From Ursus arctos (Eukaryota > Chordata > Mammalia > Carnivora > Ursidae): a stretch of 64,000 nt of DNA. The translations under genes were made by a program, and so were the position numbers. The stretch is from positions 6,889,001 to 6,953,000 of the forward strand of contig NW_026622963.1 of the NCBI RefSeq assembly GCF_023065955.2, in the 5' to 3' direction. How positions within the stretch are numbered: the stretch's first letter is position 1; each line of letters starts with the position of its first letter. Shown here one piece after another: positions 52,301 through 64,000 of this stretch. The notes beneath the pieces are model-generated. The model ran no database searches. It was not told the DNA's origin and saw only the letters and a program-made list of their open reading frames with translations.

Positions 52301-53677
52301 CTCCCTTTAGGGCTTAAAGGCTGGGTGTTCATGCGTTGGAGTTCCAGTTAGTATTCTGGTTCCTCAGGAAGGATCAGGTGGAGAGCTGGGGCCACAGAGG
52401 AAGCCAGGGAGCCAGAAACTGAGGTCTAGTCCAGGACGGCAGGACTCTGGGCAGCACAGCCCGGGTACAGCCAGGATCCCAGGGCCAGGGCACCCTGCCC
52501 TTTGCCCTCTCTTGGTGTGACCTGCTTAGAAAAGCTTTCCACAAAGTGTGGCCTCCCCTGGGATTTAGTCAGAGCACTGGCACCTGGGGAGGCCCTGAAC
52601 TGGGCAAGTTTAGCCTGCGGGTCTTGGCCAACAGATTCCCCAAGTCTTCCCTCTCTCCATATGGAAGGCCACGTCCTGGTGATGGCTGAAGGGGGAGGGG
52701 TGGGGCGAGGAGGGCACTCGGTGAGCCCGGCCACCTGTGCCACAGTGCAGCCACTTACCTGTGCAAGTGAAGGGCCCCTTCCCCCCACCCAATTTCTGGA
52801 AATGGGAGCCTGCAGGCTGGAGGGAGCTGGAAGGAGCCCCTGTGACTATAGGATTTTCCCTTTCATAGTGCTGAAACCAAATGGATTTTTTCTCATTCCC
52901 AACATGTCTGGTGATGATGAAATCCAGAGAGCATGCTGCTGCCTAGAGTCCAAGTACACAACCCAACAGAAATCTGTTGCAAATGTCTATTGGCCAGTTT
53001 AAGTCAGCTTCCACAAAGACAGGATATAGGAATAGACCCCACTCCTGTTTGAGGACGACGTCAGATAACTCTCCCTGCTCTGGTTGCTGGAGAGCCTGCT
53101 AACAGGCGTTCCTTCACTGTGGGCTTCCTAAGGCTCACCTTCCTCAGCCAGTTTTCCTCATCACTGCACATGGGAACCAGCTGGAATCTGGGGACTGGGA
53201 TGCTTGATGGCTTTAATGCCGAGATTTTTCAAGATAGGAAGCACTCCTCCTCTCCACCAGTGGGCATGGCCAAGTTGAGAACTTTCATCCATTGGAGACA
53301 GTTGTAGGAGCCAGGAACCATGGATGTTACAATGGTGAAAATCATGGCCAGTGTTTCCATTGGGTGTGTGACACGCCGAGTACCCCAGCCCTCAGATGTC
53401 AGAAAGGTCGGGAGGGCGGCCTTCTCAGAACCTGCTGGAGAGGTGGAGCTAGTTTCCTGTCGGGAGGTAGTCTGGCTGGAGGAGGGGGGGGTGCCCTTGC
53501 CCATACTTCGCACACTCACATCTCAGGAGCACTTTGTGGCTGGTACTCATTATTGCTTTTTGTTTTGTGTCCAGTATTCGTCTTCAGTCTCAACAAACAT
53601 TTGTTTTCGGTCTCTTAACCAGACCTTCAGGTGACAGGTGGGAGCGGGAGCCCTCACATCTCGAGAGGCCTGCGTGG
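52301..53677. other. Intronic sequence without recognised features
   Basis: It is apparently unique, GC-moderate sequence. Frames such as 52502-53002 (166 codons) have no family resemblance. No gene is supported. Confidence 0.4.
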
Positions 53678-53885
53678 CAGTGAAGAGTTTAGCTCTGGAG
53701 TTGGCAGGACTGGTTTCTCTGTGTAGCCCCGCCACTTCCCAGCTGTGTGTCCTGCCACATCGCTGTGCGTCCCCCCCAGGGGGATAGTTACGCACCTGCT
53801 TCGTTGGGCTGCTGTGAATGAGATAATTCATACAAAGTGCTTATGCACAGCGCTGGGCCACTCCTAAGCACTCAGGAGAGGTGGC
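53678..53885 (+). repeat. MIR SINE
   Basis: 'Gctctggagttggcaggactgg', 'cccgccacttcccagctgtgtgtcctgcc' and 'gaatgagataattcatacaaagtgctt' match plus-orientation MIR. Confidence 0.75.
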
Positions 53886-53917
53886 AGAGCCCCTGCCCCC
53901 GGCCAGGCACATCGGCT

Positions 53918-54085
53918 GGCATTTTACATGCAGCATTTTATCCCGTCCTTATCACAGTCTTGTGTGGTAGACTGGTATGGTTCCCAGGGAGGGATGACAG
54001 ACTCGAGGGTCAGAGAGAAAGTGCTAGGTTAAGGTCACACAGAAGGAGAGCAACAGGGTCAGGGTTTAAACCCATCGGGGCTATG
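53918..54085 (-). repeat. MIR SINE
   Basis: 'Cattttatcccgtccttatcacag', 'cgagggtcagagagaaagtgctaggttaaggtcacacagaa' and 'gggtttaaaccca' match reverse-orientation MIR. It pairs with the opposite MIR 35 bases upstream. Confidence 0.68.
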
Positions 54086-54235
54086 TTATGCTCCTCTCAG
54101 ACTTGTACTTCTAGAAAGTCTTTTTCAAAATTAAAGGTAGCACTGATTGATTAAGCTAAGGTTTATAAGCTAATACCTCTCTGAGATGAGGGAAAGTGGG
54201 ATCTTTCTCCAATATTTGCTCTAAAATTTTTAGTA

Positions 54236-54332
54236 TGGTTGTATATAGAGAGTTATATAACTAAATATCTATATCTATATAACTAAAAATATATAGTATG
54301 CATATATATGTGCGTATACGTTGTATATATAC
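54236..54332. repeat. AT-rich dinucleotide-like tract
   Basis: TATATA, ATATCTATAT and TATATATACAC words make an alternating AT block of about 97 bases. Confidence 0.8.
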
Positions 54333-54502
54333 ACTGAAACTGTCTCCACCATGAGCTTTAAAGTCTACGTGGGAAGCCCAGGGCAGACACCAACTAGGGA
54401 CAGTTGGCAGCTGGCCAGACAAAATCTTAACATAAATGTACTTTCTTTTAAAGGCTGCTTCTGGATTGAAGTGCTTCATCAGTAGAGATGACCTAGCAAT
54501 TA

Positions 54503-54669
54503 TGTTTTTTTTCTTTTTAAAGATTTTATTTATTTGAGAGAGAGATTGAGAGCACAAGCAGGGGCGTGGCAGAGGCAGAGGGAGAAACAGACTCCCTGCT
54601 GAGCAGGGAGCCTGAGATCATGACCTGAGAGGAAGGCAGATGCTTAACCGACTGAGCCACCCAGGCGCC
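54503..54669 (-). mobile_element. Can-SINE, antisense, shortened
   Basis: It runs from TGTTTTTTTTCTTTTTAAAG to CCACCCAGGCGCC, but lacks about 25 bases found in its relatives around the 'gggctcgatcccagga' part (an internal deletion near 54612). The exact 11-bp duplication CCTAGCAATTA lies at 54492-54502 and 54670-54680. Confidence 0.94.
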
Positions 54670-54702
54670 CCTAGCAATTACCTTTTGTGTTCTGTTTCCA
54701 TT

Positions 54703-55215
54703 TTAATTCAGCCAGCATTCTTTGTGTATTTGCTGTGAATGAGGCACCCTGCTAACAGAAAAGGGATAGAAAGGTGAAGGAGGTGTGGTTTGGAGGAGCT
54801 CCGTGTTTGCTGAGGAAGTAGCCCAGGGATGACCACCATGATGGAGTATGATGAGTGTTTCACCTGTGGGGGAGCAGAGGGCTGTGAGAGCACAGAGGTG
54901 CAGCTCATTCTTGGGGAATCAAGGTAATTTCATGGTGAAGGATGATTTCCTTAAAGGATGGGTTTGCATCTCTCGGGGGAAGTTGCTGGGAAGTACTTTA
55001 TGGATGGGGTATGGCAGTGGTTTGGTGACACAAGGGGAACGAGAAAGTCTCCTTGTTCCCAAGGGGCTCATGCTGGTGGGGTGGAGGAGGAAGTCAAGCA
55101 AACAGACATTTACAAGCCCAGGAGGGAAAGGGAAAGAGAGAGGACTGGAGAAGCCAGGGAAGGCTTCACAGAGGAAGTGATGACTGAGCTGAGCTGTGAA
55201 GAAGGATTTTAGCAG
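54703..55215 (-). repeat. Probable L2 LINE remnant
   Basis: 'Ttcagccagcattctttgtgtatttgctgtgaatgaggcaccc' and 'gaagtgatgactgagctgagctgtgaagaagg' resemble a reverse-orientation L2 3' region. The middle is poorly matched. Confidence 0.5.
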
Positions 55216-55617
55216 AGCCCAAGAGTGAGGAGGGCGTTTCCCCCAAAAGCAAACTGTAGGGGTGGAGACCTGAAGGCATGTGTGAGCCTGTCACGTTCTG
55301 GAAGTCATAAACAGTCTGATGGGGCTGGAGCCCAAGCTGTATATGAGGAACATCCAGGCAAGGCCGGGGAAGTCCAAAGCCTCCTTTCTAGGGAGAGACT
55401 GTCAAGCAGGACTACGCGGATTGCGTTAGATTGTCTTTGAGAAAGATAGTTCCTGTTAATACAGATGACCAACACTTTTCTGTTTTAAAGCCTGATGATG
55501 TCTCCACTGTATAGTCAGCCTAAATCTCTCCTTCATGCCCTGGTGATTTCCAGAATGGCTATGCCACCCCCCCACCCCATCTTCATTCAGTTCAAGGAGC
55601 CAGGGTTTACTGGTTGG

Positions 55618-56022
55618 GGAGCTGAGACTTGAACAGCACAAATTTATTCTCGTACAGTCTGGAAGCCAGAGGGCTAAAATCAGGGTGTCAGCGGGGCTGT
55701 GTTCCTTCTGGGGGCATCAGGGGAGGATTTGTTTCCTTCCCTTTCCTTTCCTAGAGTCTGCCTGCCTTCCTGGGCTCATGAGCCTTTCCTCCCACTGCTC
55801 CACCTCTCATCAGCTTCTGCAAGTGTCAGCCACCTCCCCTTCTTGTAAGGACTCTTGTCATTGCATCACACATGCTCCAGTAATCCAGGATTACCTCCTC
55901 ACCCTGAGATCCTTCATCACATCTGCAAAGTCCCTTTGCCACATAAGATAACATTCACAGGTTCTGGGGGTTCAGACGTGGGCATCTTGGGGTGGTGGGA
56001 GCACGATCCAACCTATCATAAA
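55618..56022 (-). mobile_element. Solo MLT-type LTR, antisense, diverged
   Basis: 'Aaatttattctcgtacagtctggaagccagagggc', 'cttgtaaggactcttgtcattgc' and 'acataagataacattcacaggttctgggggttcagacgtgg' follow an old LTR read backwards. Confidence 0.65.
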
Positions 56023-56789
56023 GTACTTGCCTTTTGGGGGTCTTAATAACACCCTAGTCATAGGACAGTTTTTGTGTTAGCAGGACCACCGGCCCCTGCC
56101 CCACATCGTAACTGATAATTTCCGTGGGAAATTTAGCAGCACTGTTTCCCAGAAAAAAAGAAGAAGAAAATCCATGCTTTCCCCACCCCTCCCTTAAGTG
56201 TCCTTTGGACATGCAGTATTAATCAAGGACAGTGACATTAATCAAATGAAAGGTAAGGGATGCCCAAGGCAACTGGTGTGGAATAAAGGGCTCTGTCGTC
56301 CAAATCTAGAGTCCAAGGTCCAGTTCCCGTTTCTCATGAATGCTTTTTTTTATCTTTGGGCAGGTCACGTCTCTGGGCCTAGCTTTGCATATCTGTGAAA
56401 TAAAGGGATCCTATTCCAGCCGTTAGGGTCTCCCGCTCGGTATTGGCACGTTCCCGAGGCCCAGTTGCTGTTTTAAATGTTCCCACCACCATTCTGCCAT
56501 GCAGAGTTATGGAAAGAGAAGAAGGTGGCTGGAAGACACAGCTCTCAGTCACGTTTCTAGATACACTCAGGAATGTGATGGTGTTTCTTCTCTCTAGATG
56601 CGTCAACCGCGCTACCCTTCAAAGCGCTCCGCTGAGACTTCTGTCTCGTAACATGACTTTTAATTAAGAGTGCCATCCACATGTCTGACCTTCTCTTGGT
56701 GGTCTCTCCCTGGGGCTCGGCCCTTTTCCATTGAAAGCATTCACATTTCTTACCTCAGAGGGAGGAAGCCAGGGGCTGGGAGTCATTAG

Positions 56790-56955
56790 ACCCCCCTTTC
56801 TGTCTCTACTCCATCATCTGCTAACTGGATGACCTTTGGGAATCACTTAATCTAATCTATAAAATGTGGATAATTATATGTCCTCTGTCTACCACACAGG
56901 CCTGTTGAGAGGGTCAAATGAGGTAATAGCTGTACAAATACTTTGAAAAACATAA
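56790..56955 (+). repeat. MIR SINE
   Basis: 'Gctaactggatgacctttgggaatcacttaatc', 'ataaaatgtggataattatatg' and 'gttgagagggtcaaatgagg' match plus-orientation MIR. Confidence 0.75.
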
Positions 56956-56997
56956 GACATGTTTTAAAACATCATGTCTCTTTCTATAATTTCTTAT

Positions 56998-57053
56998 ACG
57001 TGTGTGCACATGCACGCATTTGTGTTTGCACGTGCGTGTGCATATGTGTGCGT
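56998..57053. repeat. Alternating purine-pyrimidine tract
   Basis: CGTGTGTGCACATGCACGCA and similar words run almost without a break in purine/pyrimidine alternation. This is a favourable sequence for left-handed DNA, imperfect as a microsatellite. Confidence 0.75.
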
Positions 57054-58187
57054 TTTTACTGGGAAGGTCCATTAGTTTGGGAAGAGGGCAGACAGGATCA
57101 GGCCTAGATCACAGGCTTTCCCTACCATTTCCAGCCTCCCTGGGGAACTGTCCTTGGCTGTGGGTAGGAATCATTTGTTTTTTTTCAACTCTTTCTTTCC
57201 TGCCCACCTTCTTGGAGGCTATTTGCATTTCATCATCAATAATTCTGGAGCAGTATGTTCTTTCTGTCCTGAGGGCCCCTGGAGCCCAGTGGACCCCTTC
57301 ATGATGCTGGATAAGAAAACTTGCTGTTAATTAAAGTTCACAAAGCCACATGGCATTTTCCTGACCCTCAGTTGTTACCTAGGGAGTCTTGTTACGTACA
57401 GGGTGGCAGAAACCACATGGCAAGGAAAAGGGAAATCTTTGGCCTTGTCTGTGTTTCTTCTTGGAAAACCTCCCCGCTGATCCTGGACAGTTAGCAGAGC
57501 AAGCGGGTATGTCTGTCCGAAATGCACACTCTGCATTTTTGGTGCTCTTTATTTCCTCCTGCAGGGAAAGTTTTGTTTCTTTACCTTCCGAAGCAGGATT
57601 TCCACTTAGTCCCTGAATTGTTTGACAAGAGGTTACCCGCTGATGCTAACCAGATAAACGGTGTTTTAATACGCTTTGGTTTCTAAATCATAAACCTTGG
57701 CCCTTTTCAGTCAGAGAGCTTTGTAGCAGAGCCGGGCCCACTGGTATGTACATTTCTGCCTGTAGGTTAGGAAAGATTGGAGCCAGATTTTAAGCTTGAG
57801 TTACTCTGATCTCAGACAAGGCTCCAAAGAGCCCTTGTTCATTTCTTGTGGCATTTCATTAAGTGTCAGAAGTATTTCATTAGTTATCAGAACAAAGATC
57901 ACATTCGCCATAAGAATGCTGCGTTGAACTTCCTCCAAGTCATTCATAACTCCAGGTTCCAGAAGAAAGATATGATGGGCTATGGAAAAAATCTGACTAC
58001 AATATGTACGTCCCAAAAAGGGGATCTCAATTTTGCAACTGGGACCCCTAGGGTTTCTCCTTGGACGCACGCCTGGTGGCAGCCAGAGATGCCTTTGCGT
58101 GAGGACAGGGATGGGGGACACATCCTGATGCATGGGGTACTGTTGTCTCCTTTACAGAGCCTCCCTGCACATTGCTGATTCAGCCGT
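57054..58187. other. Intronic sequence without recognised features
   Basis: It is apparently unique. AT-rich parts near 57620-57720 are free of named repeats. No gene is supported. Confidence 0.4.
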
Positions 58188-58300
58188 CCTGATGACGACC
58201 ATTTTAGGGCACCTACTATGTGCCACGCCATTTACATGTGTCATATGAGCCTCAACCAGCCAGCCCCATTTCACAGTTGAGGACTCTGAGCTGAGGTAGA
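58188..58300 (-). repeat. MIR fragment
   Basis: 'Agggcacctactatgtgccacgccatttacatgtgtc' and 'cccatttcacagttgaggactctgag' match reverse-orientation MIR. Confidence 0.72.
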
Positions 58301-58648
58301 AAACTCCCCAGCATCGTGGTCCTCCTGTAAGGGGCACAGTGGGGTCTGAAGGCAGCGTTGCCTGACCCCCATGTCCCTACTCTTCCCACTGTCAATCCAG
58401 ACTGTGGGACTGTCCCACACACTGTGGCACCAAGTGATTTAGCTGTAGGTGAGCGGGTTTGGGGCCCAAGTTCTATGGCCTCTCTGTGGGTTCTTGTGGC
58501 CAAGTGCTCACCGCTCCTCACAGGCTTCTTGAGTCCTCCCTTGCTTCTCCATCCATTGGCTCTTTCCCGAACGAATAGTTCTTCTGGTTCTCCCCTCTGT
58601 TAAGTGGAACAGGAAGAGTCACAGCTGGTGTTTATTGAGGGTGGGCTG

Positions 58649-59104
58649 TGTGTCGTGGGCTGAATAAAGGTACCAGGTCCTCATTCCTGGAGCATGCAAA
58701 TGCCAGCTTGTTTGGAAAAAGGGACGTTGTGGATGTGATTACGTTAAGGATCTGGAGATGGGGAGATCATGCTGCCTGATACAGGTGTCCTTATAAGACA
58801 GAGGCAGAGGGAGATTTGATACCCAGACACACAGCAGAGAAAGTGCTGTGAAGACAGAGAGAGACTTGAGGATACTGTCCTTGAAGGTCGCCATGTTGGG
58901 GCCCCTGGCTGAGGAACCCTACAGCCACAGAAGCCACAAGTGGCAAGGAGACAGATTCTCCCCTAGAACCTCCTGAGGGACCACAGCCCTGCCGACTTCC
59001 CATTGATACCGATTTTGAACTTCTGGCTTCCAGAACTACGCGAGGATACATTTCGGTTGTCTTAAGCCACTGGGTTTGTGGTAGTTTGTTTTGGCCGCCA
59101 TGGG
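58649..59104 (+). mobile_element. Solo MLT-type LTR, sense
   Basis: TGTGTCGTGGGCTGAATAAAGG, 'ggtgtccttataagacagaggcag' and 'cttctggcttccagaactacg' lead to 'cttaagccactgggtttgtggtagtttgttttggc'. It is the same broad LTR group as the antisense copies at 44601 and 55618. Confidence 0.75.
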
Positions 59105-59784
59105 AAATGAGGTCTATAAGGCTCGGAGCTAAACCTCAGAGGGCCCTTGTGAGTCAAGTGTCCGTATTGTCCCTTTTCTGTATGAGTCGAACTCTGTACT
59201 GGAGAGTCGAAGGACGAGCCTGGGGCCCAGAGCTCAGAGGCTACAGAGTAGGGACTCTGAGGAGAGTCTGCCTCCAAGCCCGTTCTTCACCACTGTGTTT
59301 TTCTCCCTTCCTGCCCCAGTTCTTCTCTCACGCCAATGACCTTTAGGTCAGGCCTGGGTCAAGATTAGGACTTACCCCTCGAGCTTTCCTTTTCCTCTTT
59401 ATGGTTTGACTTCCAGGTGCACAATACTGTCTGTATTCCCTCCCGAATCTCCTGCCTACAGAAACATTTGGTCCCCTGTGGGCCACGTGCACCCAGGAGT
59501 AGTGAGCTGAGATTTCCCTTTCCCTCCACGACTGGAACGCAGGTCATTGTGGGCTGGTGCTGAAAATGTTTTCTTTCTGGATTTGGAGGGAAACAGTAAT
59601 TTCTTCCCCCTGTTTTCCAGTAAATTATCATTCCAAACAGTCCGTCCCCCTAATCCTTTGTGAATGGCATTTGGTATTTATAAGCTATGCTGTATTGCAG
59701 CTGTTTGAGCTCCTGAAGAGCTTACCATTCATTCACTCGGTCACATTTGTTAATATTACAATAATATCCGTTCATGCAGACTTA

Positions 59785-59945
59785 CAGCTTGGACAGGTTG
59801 TTTAATGTCTTGTGGACTCAGTTTCCTTGTGTATAAAATAGGAGTAATGACCCACTTGGCTGTTTGCAGTGGTGGTTGAATGGGGTAACGTGCATAGACC
59901 ATTTGTCGGGCGTTCTGTAAAATCACTGCTATCTGAATACTGAGT
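59785..59945 (+). repeat. MIR SINE
   Basis: 'Acaggttgtttaatgtcttgtggactcagtttccttgtgtataaaataggag' and 'gttgaatggggtaacgtgcatag' match plus-orientation MIR. Confidence 0.68.
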
Positions 59946-60734
59946 TTATGTAAATACACGATAGTCAGTATTTTGGGGGATGGAGTAAAACTGTAGAACA
60001 AATCCCTCTTTCTTCCAGTTAACTGAGGGTAACAGACTTGCACCTAAATAATTTCCCCTAATGCAAGGAAGAAAGTTATGCATCATTTTCACACATGGTT
60101 ATTATGCTGGAAATATTTCATATTTATGATAAAGAAAAAAAATGAAGTGGTGTATGGTATGTGGCTACATAGAAAGTGGCTTAAACATTTGGAGCAGGAG
60201 AGGCATCCAGAATAGAGAGAAATACCATTGCTTCCTTCATGGGCCTTTCACATAAAAGATGTTCAAGAAATGTAAGTTGCATTATAATCACGATTGCTGT
60301 TATATTAATGAATTCAGCAGGACTTAGAGAAAATCGTTCTTCAACCTGCTCCAACCTGCTGGGGGTCAGCCTCTGGGGCGGGGGGCACTGTTTGAGGGTC
60401 CCTGGGGGAGAGGGGTTAGGATCTCACATTTGTTTAGCACCTGCCCGGGCCCGGCACTGTGCCCCACAGGTAATCTCACTGGGTTTCCCCTAAGCCCCTG
60501 AGTCCTGGAGGGCAGCTCAGGTTCGGATTACATCCCACACCAGCCACGGGTTTGACTCCCAAGAGGACTCCTCTCAGTTACGCTGGAGAAATGAATGCAT
60601 TGACTGTTCTCTCACACAAAATCAGCTCCGTAACCACTCAGCCCACGTTTGGCTCTCTGCCTCCACGGTGACCGTCATGTGTCAAGGTCGGAGGCTCTGT
60701 GTCTCTCACCTTCGGGAAGTGCGGCCAGCATGGT

Positions 60735-60915
60735 AACCGCCATTTACGGAGGGCCACTGAGGGCCACAGCCTGTGCTAGTCACTTTCCCTTCATTATTTC
60801 ACTGCCTCTGCACGCCAGCCACTGAGATGGGCACTGTTAGCCCCATCTGAGCGCTGGGGATGAGATGCGGAGTGACTTACCCATGATCACACAGGTAATA
60901 AGTGGCTGACCCGGC
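60735..60915 (-). repeat. MIR SINE
   Basis: 'Ggtaaccgccatttacgg', 'cactgagatgggcactgttagccccatctgagcgctgg' and 'gacttacccatgatcacacaggtaataagtggc' match reverse-orientation MIR. Confidence 0.75.
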
Positions 60916-62869
60916 TTGTTTGATGGAATACCTGGGCTTTTGTCCCAGTTGATCTCTTACCCTCCTTGCTTTTCAGGGATGCCCTGCCCAAGAGGGTGGC
61001 GCTGTTGTGTCGGCCCTGAGTTCTCTAGTGTTCACTTAGCCCCAGCTGGAAATGCCTCTCTGTTGGACCGTCACTAGTTCATTTTTCACTTTTATGTGAA
61101 TCCAAAAAGATTCCCCTTCCTCTAGCCAGATTCTTCTCTCCACTGGTGGGGGGGGGGGGCACACTGGATTTCAACCCCCAGATGTCCTTGTGCAGTGAAT
61201 AACCTGCTCAACTGTGAGTGGTGTTCCTCTAGCCGCTGGACACCGTTGCTTTCTGTTCGTCTGAAATTGGTTTGCTTGAACACCCACTCAGTTGCCTTTA
61301 TTCTACCCTGTCTGAGTCCACACTGAATAAAGCACTTGAAGATTGGTCCTGGCCACCCAGGATCACTCAGAGGCCCAGGGGCACCATTGAGCACAATGAT
61401 GACTTACTCCTGGGGACACTCGACTGATTTTCAAACACTCTAAGCAAGAAGAAGCAGCCTGATGATAATATCCTAAATCAGAATCTAAGTCCTTTCCCAG
61501 GATTGCCCTAGAAGGGCTGGGTCTGTTCTCAAGACTTCTCCTCAGTTTTATTTTTAGGGGTGTGTGTGGGGCCGCCCTGTGGATCTCCCCTCCTAGGAGA
61601 CTAGTGAGTGTGTCACTGAGGATAGGGTCTTCTTGAGGCTTGGCTTCCTGGTACAAAAAGAGCCTTTCAAACTCAAGACTCCTCTACAACCACCCTTCGG
61701 CATCCTGTGCTAGCTTGTTTGCTTCTTGGCTCCTGGTGGTGTTGCTGAATGCCTTTGTGAAAAGACTTCTTTCCTTTCTCTTGTTAGCACAAACTCATCA
61801 CTTCCCCCATGTCCCTTCTCCCTCTTCTTCCCTCTGTCTTCCCTCCCCCATTTAGAAGCCTTCCAGATCCTTCTTTCCCGAAGGCCCAGAGCAAACCTGT
61901 CCGCTGACTCTCACGCAGGTCTTTAGCTGGCGGTCTGAAACACTTTGCGAGGCCCAGCAGCAGATCTGTTCACACTGGCTAATGTCTGTGACAGTGTGTG
62001 CCGCACAGTAGGCTACCAGGAAAGCTTTTGTTTTCATCGTCTTAATTTTTATTTTCCTAAGTGGTCAGAGTCTTGCCTCTTACCTTCCATAGACACCAGA
62101 TCATTTATTGCCCGGAACAACTCTGGCAGGAGCTACAGTCTTCTGAACCTCTAAGAAGACATACACACTCAACCTAAACCACTTGTTCACAGCCTCTTTG
62201 AACTTCACATGTGCTCTCCTCTCTCCCTTTGGCAGGTTGCATTGTTCACAATGGGACGGGGTGAGTTTCAGGACCCTGGGCCTCTCTTTCCGGTTTTAGA
62301 TGACTCCTTTTGGTCCAGCTTGCCTTGGACCACATGGCTTCTTGGTGAACACACAGTTCTGCTCTCCAGGGGCTGCTCCCTTGTGTTCCTCTTCCCCTGC
62401 AATTCGGGCTCTTGGGGTTTTCTCAGTGGTGGCGAATGGTAACCGACTTTCAATTTCACCAGCTCCCTTTGCTTCCCACCAGATGTGTGGGGCTGCCTTG
62501 CTTTCTTGTTTCCTGGAACTCAGAGCCTTTTTATCTGTACTGATTGATCCAGAAAGGTAGGCTTTATTGACGCATTGGTTAGAATGTTGAGCAGTTAAGC
62601 TGTGGTCTCTCACATATGTTATCTCAGCAAACGTTCACAGAATGTCTGGGAGCAGAGCTGCTGCTGGTCTCAGGGATTATCCACACAGCGTAAGAAACTG
62701 GGTAAGCGCTGCTCTGAAGAACCAGAAGACTCATGAAGGAGGCAGGCCCCTTGCCTAATGATGTTACCCAGATGCGGTGTTCCTGCAATGGCAGGGGGGT
62801 ATGCCACCTGAGCCCCCGAGTGCACTAAGTGTGTGGGGCGCCTCGGGAAGCACGCGAGGCGCTGATATT
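60916..62869. other. Intronic sequence without recognised features
   Basis: It contains a G run at 61147-61158. CT-rich around 61780-61860. No repeat or gene is recognised. Confidence 0.4.
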
Positions 62870-63235
62870 TATGTTGAACTTGGAACGCTGCTCCAGTGCA
62901 GGAGCAGGTAGCATACGATTGCAGGCAGGGCCTTCAAGGCACAGGAGCTCAGTGTGTTGGGGAAATGCAGAGTGATCCCTGATGCCTGGAAAGTGTAGGG
63001 TTGGGAGGAGGCGGGGGAGAGGGAGCTGAAGACTGGAGTTAAATCAGGTAAGACAGACTGAGACCAGATGATGGAGAGCGGAACAGGGCACCAAACTGAA
63101 TGTACCTTCAAACCGCCTAGGTTTGAACTTTATTTTTTCTAGACAGAGATGAGCCATGAGGGTTTTAATGAAATTGAGGGTAATGACCAGGGCCGTGTTG
63201 AGAAAGACAAATCCAGTGGAGAGAGAAGTCAAAAG
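62870..63235 (-). repeat. Probable L2 LINE remnant
   Basis: 'Gcagggccttcaaggcacaggag' and 'gccatgagggttttaatgaaattgagggtaatgaccagggc' resemble a reverse-orientation L2 body. The match is loose. Confidence 0.4.
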
Positions 63236-63613
63236 TGCATGAGCTGGCTGGTCCTGACTTGGGATGTGTTGGGCAGCCTGGGAATGTGCACTGGCGTGTT
63301 TGTCATCACCGAAGTACCAGATAGGCGTGATCATCGCTGCCGTTCCTTACAGACTGTGGTGCCCGAGACTCCAAACAAGCTTCCACCTGGACGTCAGGCT
63401 GGCCATGGCCTCCACTGATCTCAGATCTTTCCTGGGGTATATGACTTTTCCTATATGGACAGTGACATTTCAGAGGAACCTTTGGTCCCCTGATGATTTC
63501 TGCCTCTTCGGTCTCTGGGGCTCACAGCCTGCTTTTAAGTGGGTATTTTACATCCAGTCAAAATGTCTGCATAATTAAGTATTGAGGGTCCTGATTTGGT
63601 TTCTCTTTGTGAT

Positions 63614-63795
63614 TTTTTAAAAAAGATTTTATTTATTATTTATTTGACAGAGAGAGAGCACGAATAGGCAGAGTGGCAGGCAGAGGGAGGGGGGAGGCAG
63701 GCTCCCTGCCGACCAGGAAGCCCAATCCCAGAACCCTGGGATCATGACCCGAGCTGAAGGCAGACCCTTAACTGGCTGAGCCACCCAGGCGTCCT
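63614..63795 (-). mobile_element. Can-SINE, antisense
   Basis: It runs from TTTTAAAAAAGATTTTATTTATT to GAGCCACCCAGGCGTCC. The short word TTGTGAT lies on both sides (63606-63612 and 63796-63802), consistent with a target duplication. The middle is shortened near 63720. Confidence 0.92.
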
Positions 63796-64000
63796 TGTGA
63801 TGTTGTTTGTACAGCAGATGCAGCCTTAGCGAGGCTGAGGGGAGGGTTCTGTATTTGCTCCTTACGATGCTCCCACATCCATACACAGTTATGTTCTAAA
63901 AAATTCAGTGGAAGAACAGGTTGGCATTTTCCTTTCTATATTGCTTCCGTATATTGAAAGCCTGTACAAAGGGCAGGAAAAAAAACATTTTCTCAAGTTT

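Noticed and set aside
52502..53002. 166-codon plus-strand frame
   Set aside because: No recognisable domain, no suitable splice sites at its ends and no relation to THSD4.

Overview
The window is mammalian nuclear DNA from a carnivoran. It is dominated by tRNA-derived carnivore SINEs (Can-SINEs, recognised by their GCGCCTGGGTGGC box, pyrimidine/CT middle and AATAAATAAA-type tail), with older MIR, L2, L1M, MER5/MER20 and MaLR repeats and two young 5'-truncated L1 copies. Several SINEs are of the type with a 'CACAGCGGTTAAGC' head, which I associate with arctoid carnivores (bears, giant panda, pinnipeds) rather than dog or cat. The species assignment is an inference from recalled subfamily consensus sequences.

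The only gene I can support is THSD4 (ADAMTSL6) on the + strand, of which the window holds two coding exons. A 70-bp exon at 210-279 encodes the end of the signal peptide and the start of the mature N-terminus. A 371-bp exon at 47363-47733 encodes a glycine-rich linker, the first thrombospondin type 1 repeat and the start of the basic spacer. They are separated by an intron of about 47 kb. The reading phases join correctly: the first exon ends at a complete codon and the second starts at one. The first exon needs two bases of a codon from an upstream exon outside the window, and the second leaves two bases for a downstream exon, also outside. The protein is a secreted, fibrillin-binding matrix protein that promotes microfibril assembly.

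Layout: 1-209 end of an upstream intron; 210-279 exon; 280-47362 large intron; 47363-47733 exon inside a CpG-rich block of about 0.55 kb; 47734-64000 start of the next intron. Within the large intron, 1681-3747 is a complete MaLR element with both LTRs. At 6615-14435 an old L1 is split by a nearly full-length younger L1M (7317-14061), which itself carries three SINEs. A Tigger-type element with terminal inverted repeats and TA ends lies at 16220-16667. Young L1 3' ends lie at 18736-18958 (-) and 23029-23639 (+). L2 remnants are concentrated at 33.7-37.3 kb, and solo MaLR-type LTRs lie at 42.6 and 44.6 kb. Downstream of the second exon there is an inverted nested SINE pair (51705-52099) and two more LTRs.

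I found no RNA gene, CRISPR array, prokaryotic system or intact transposase or reverse transcriptase. The open frames elsewhere are short chance frames or decayed LINE pieces. The points most worth checking are the nested retrotransposon structures, the CpG block over the TSP1 exon with a second strong donor site, a CpG-dense intronic block near 26.2-26.8 kb, and repeat-free AT-rich blocks that could be enhancers.
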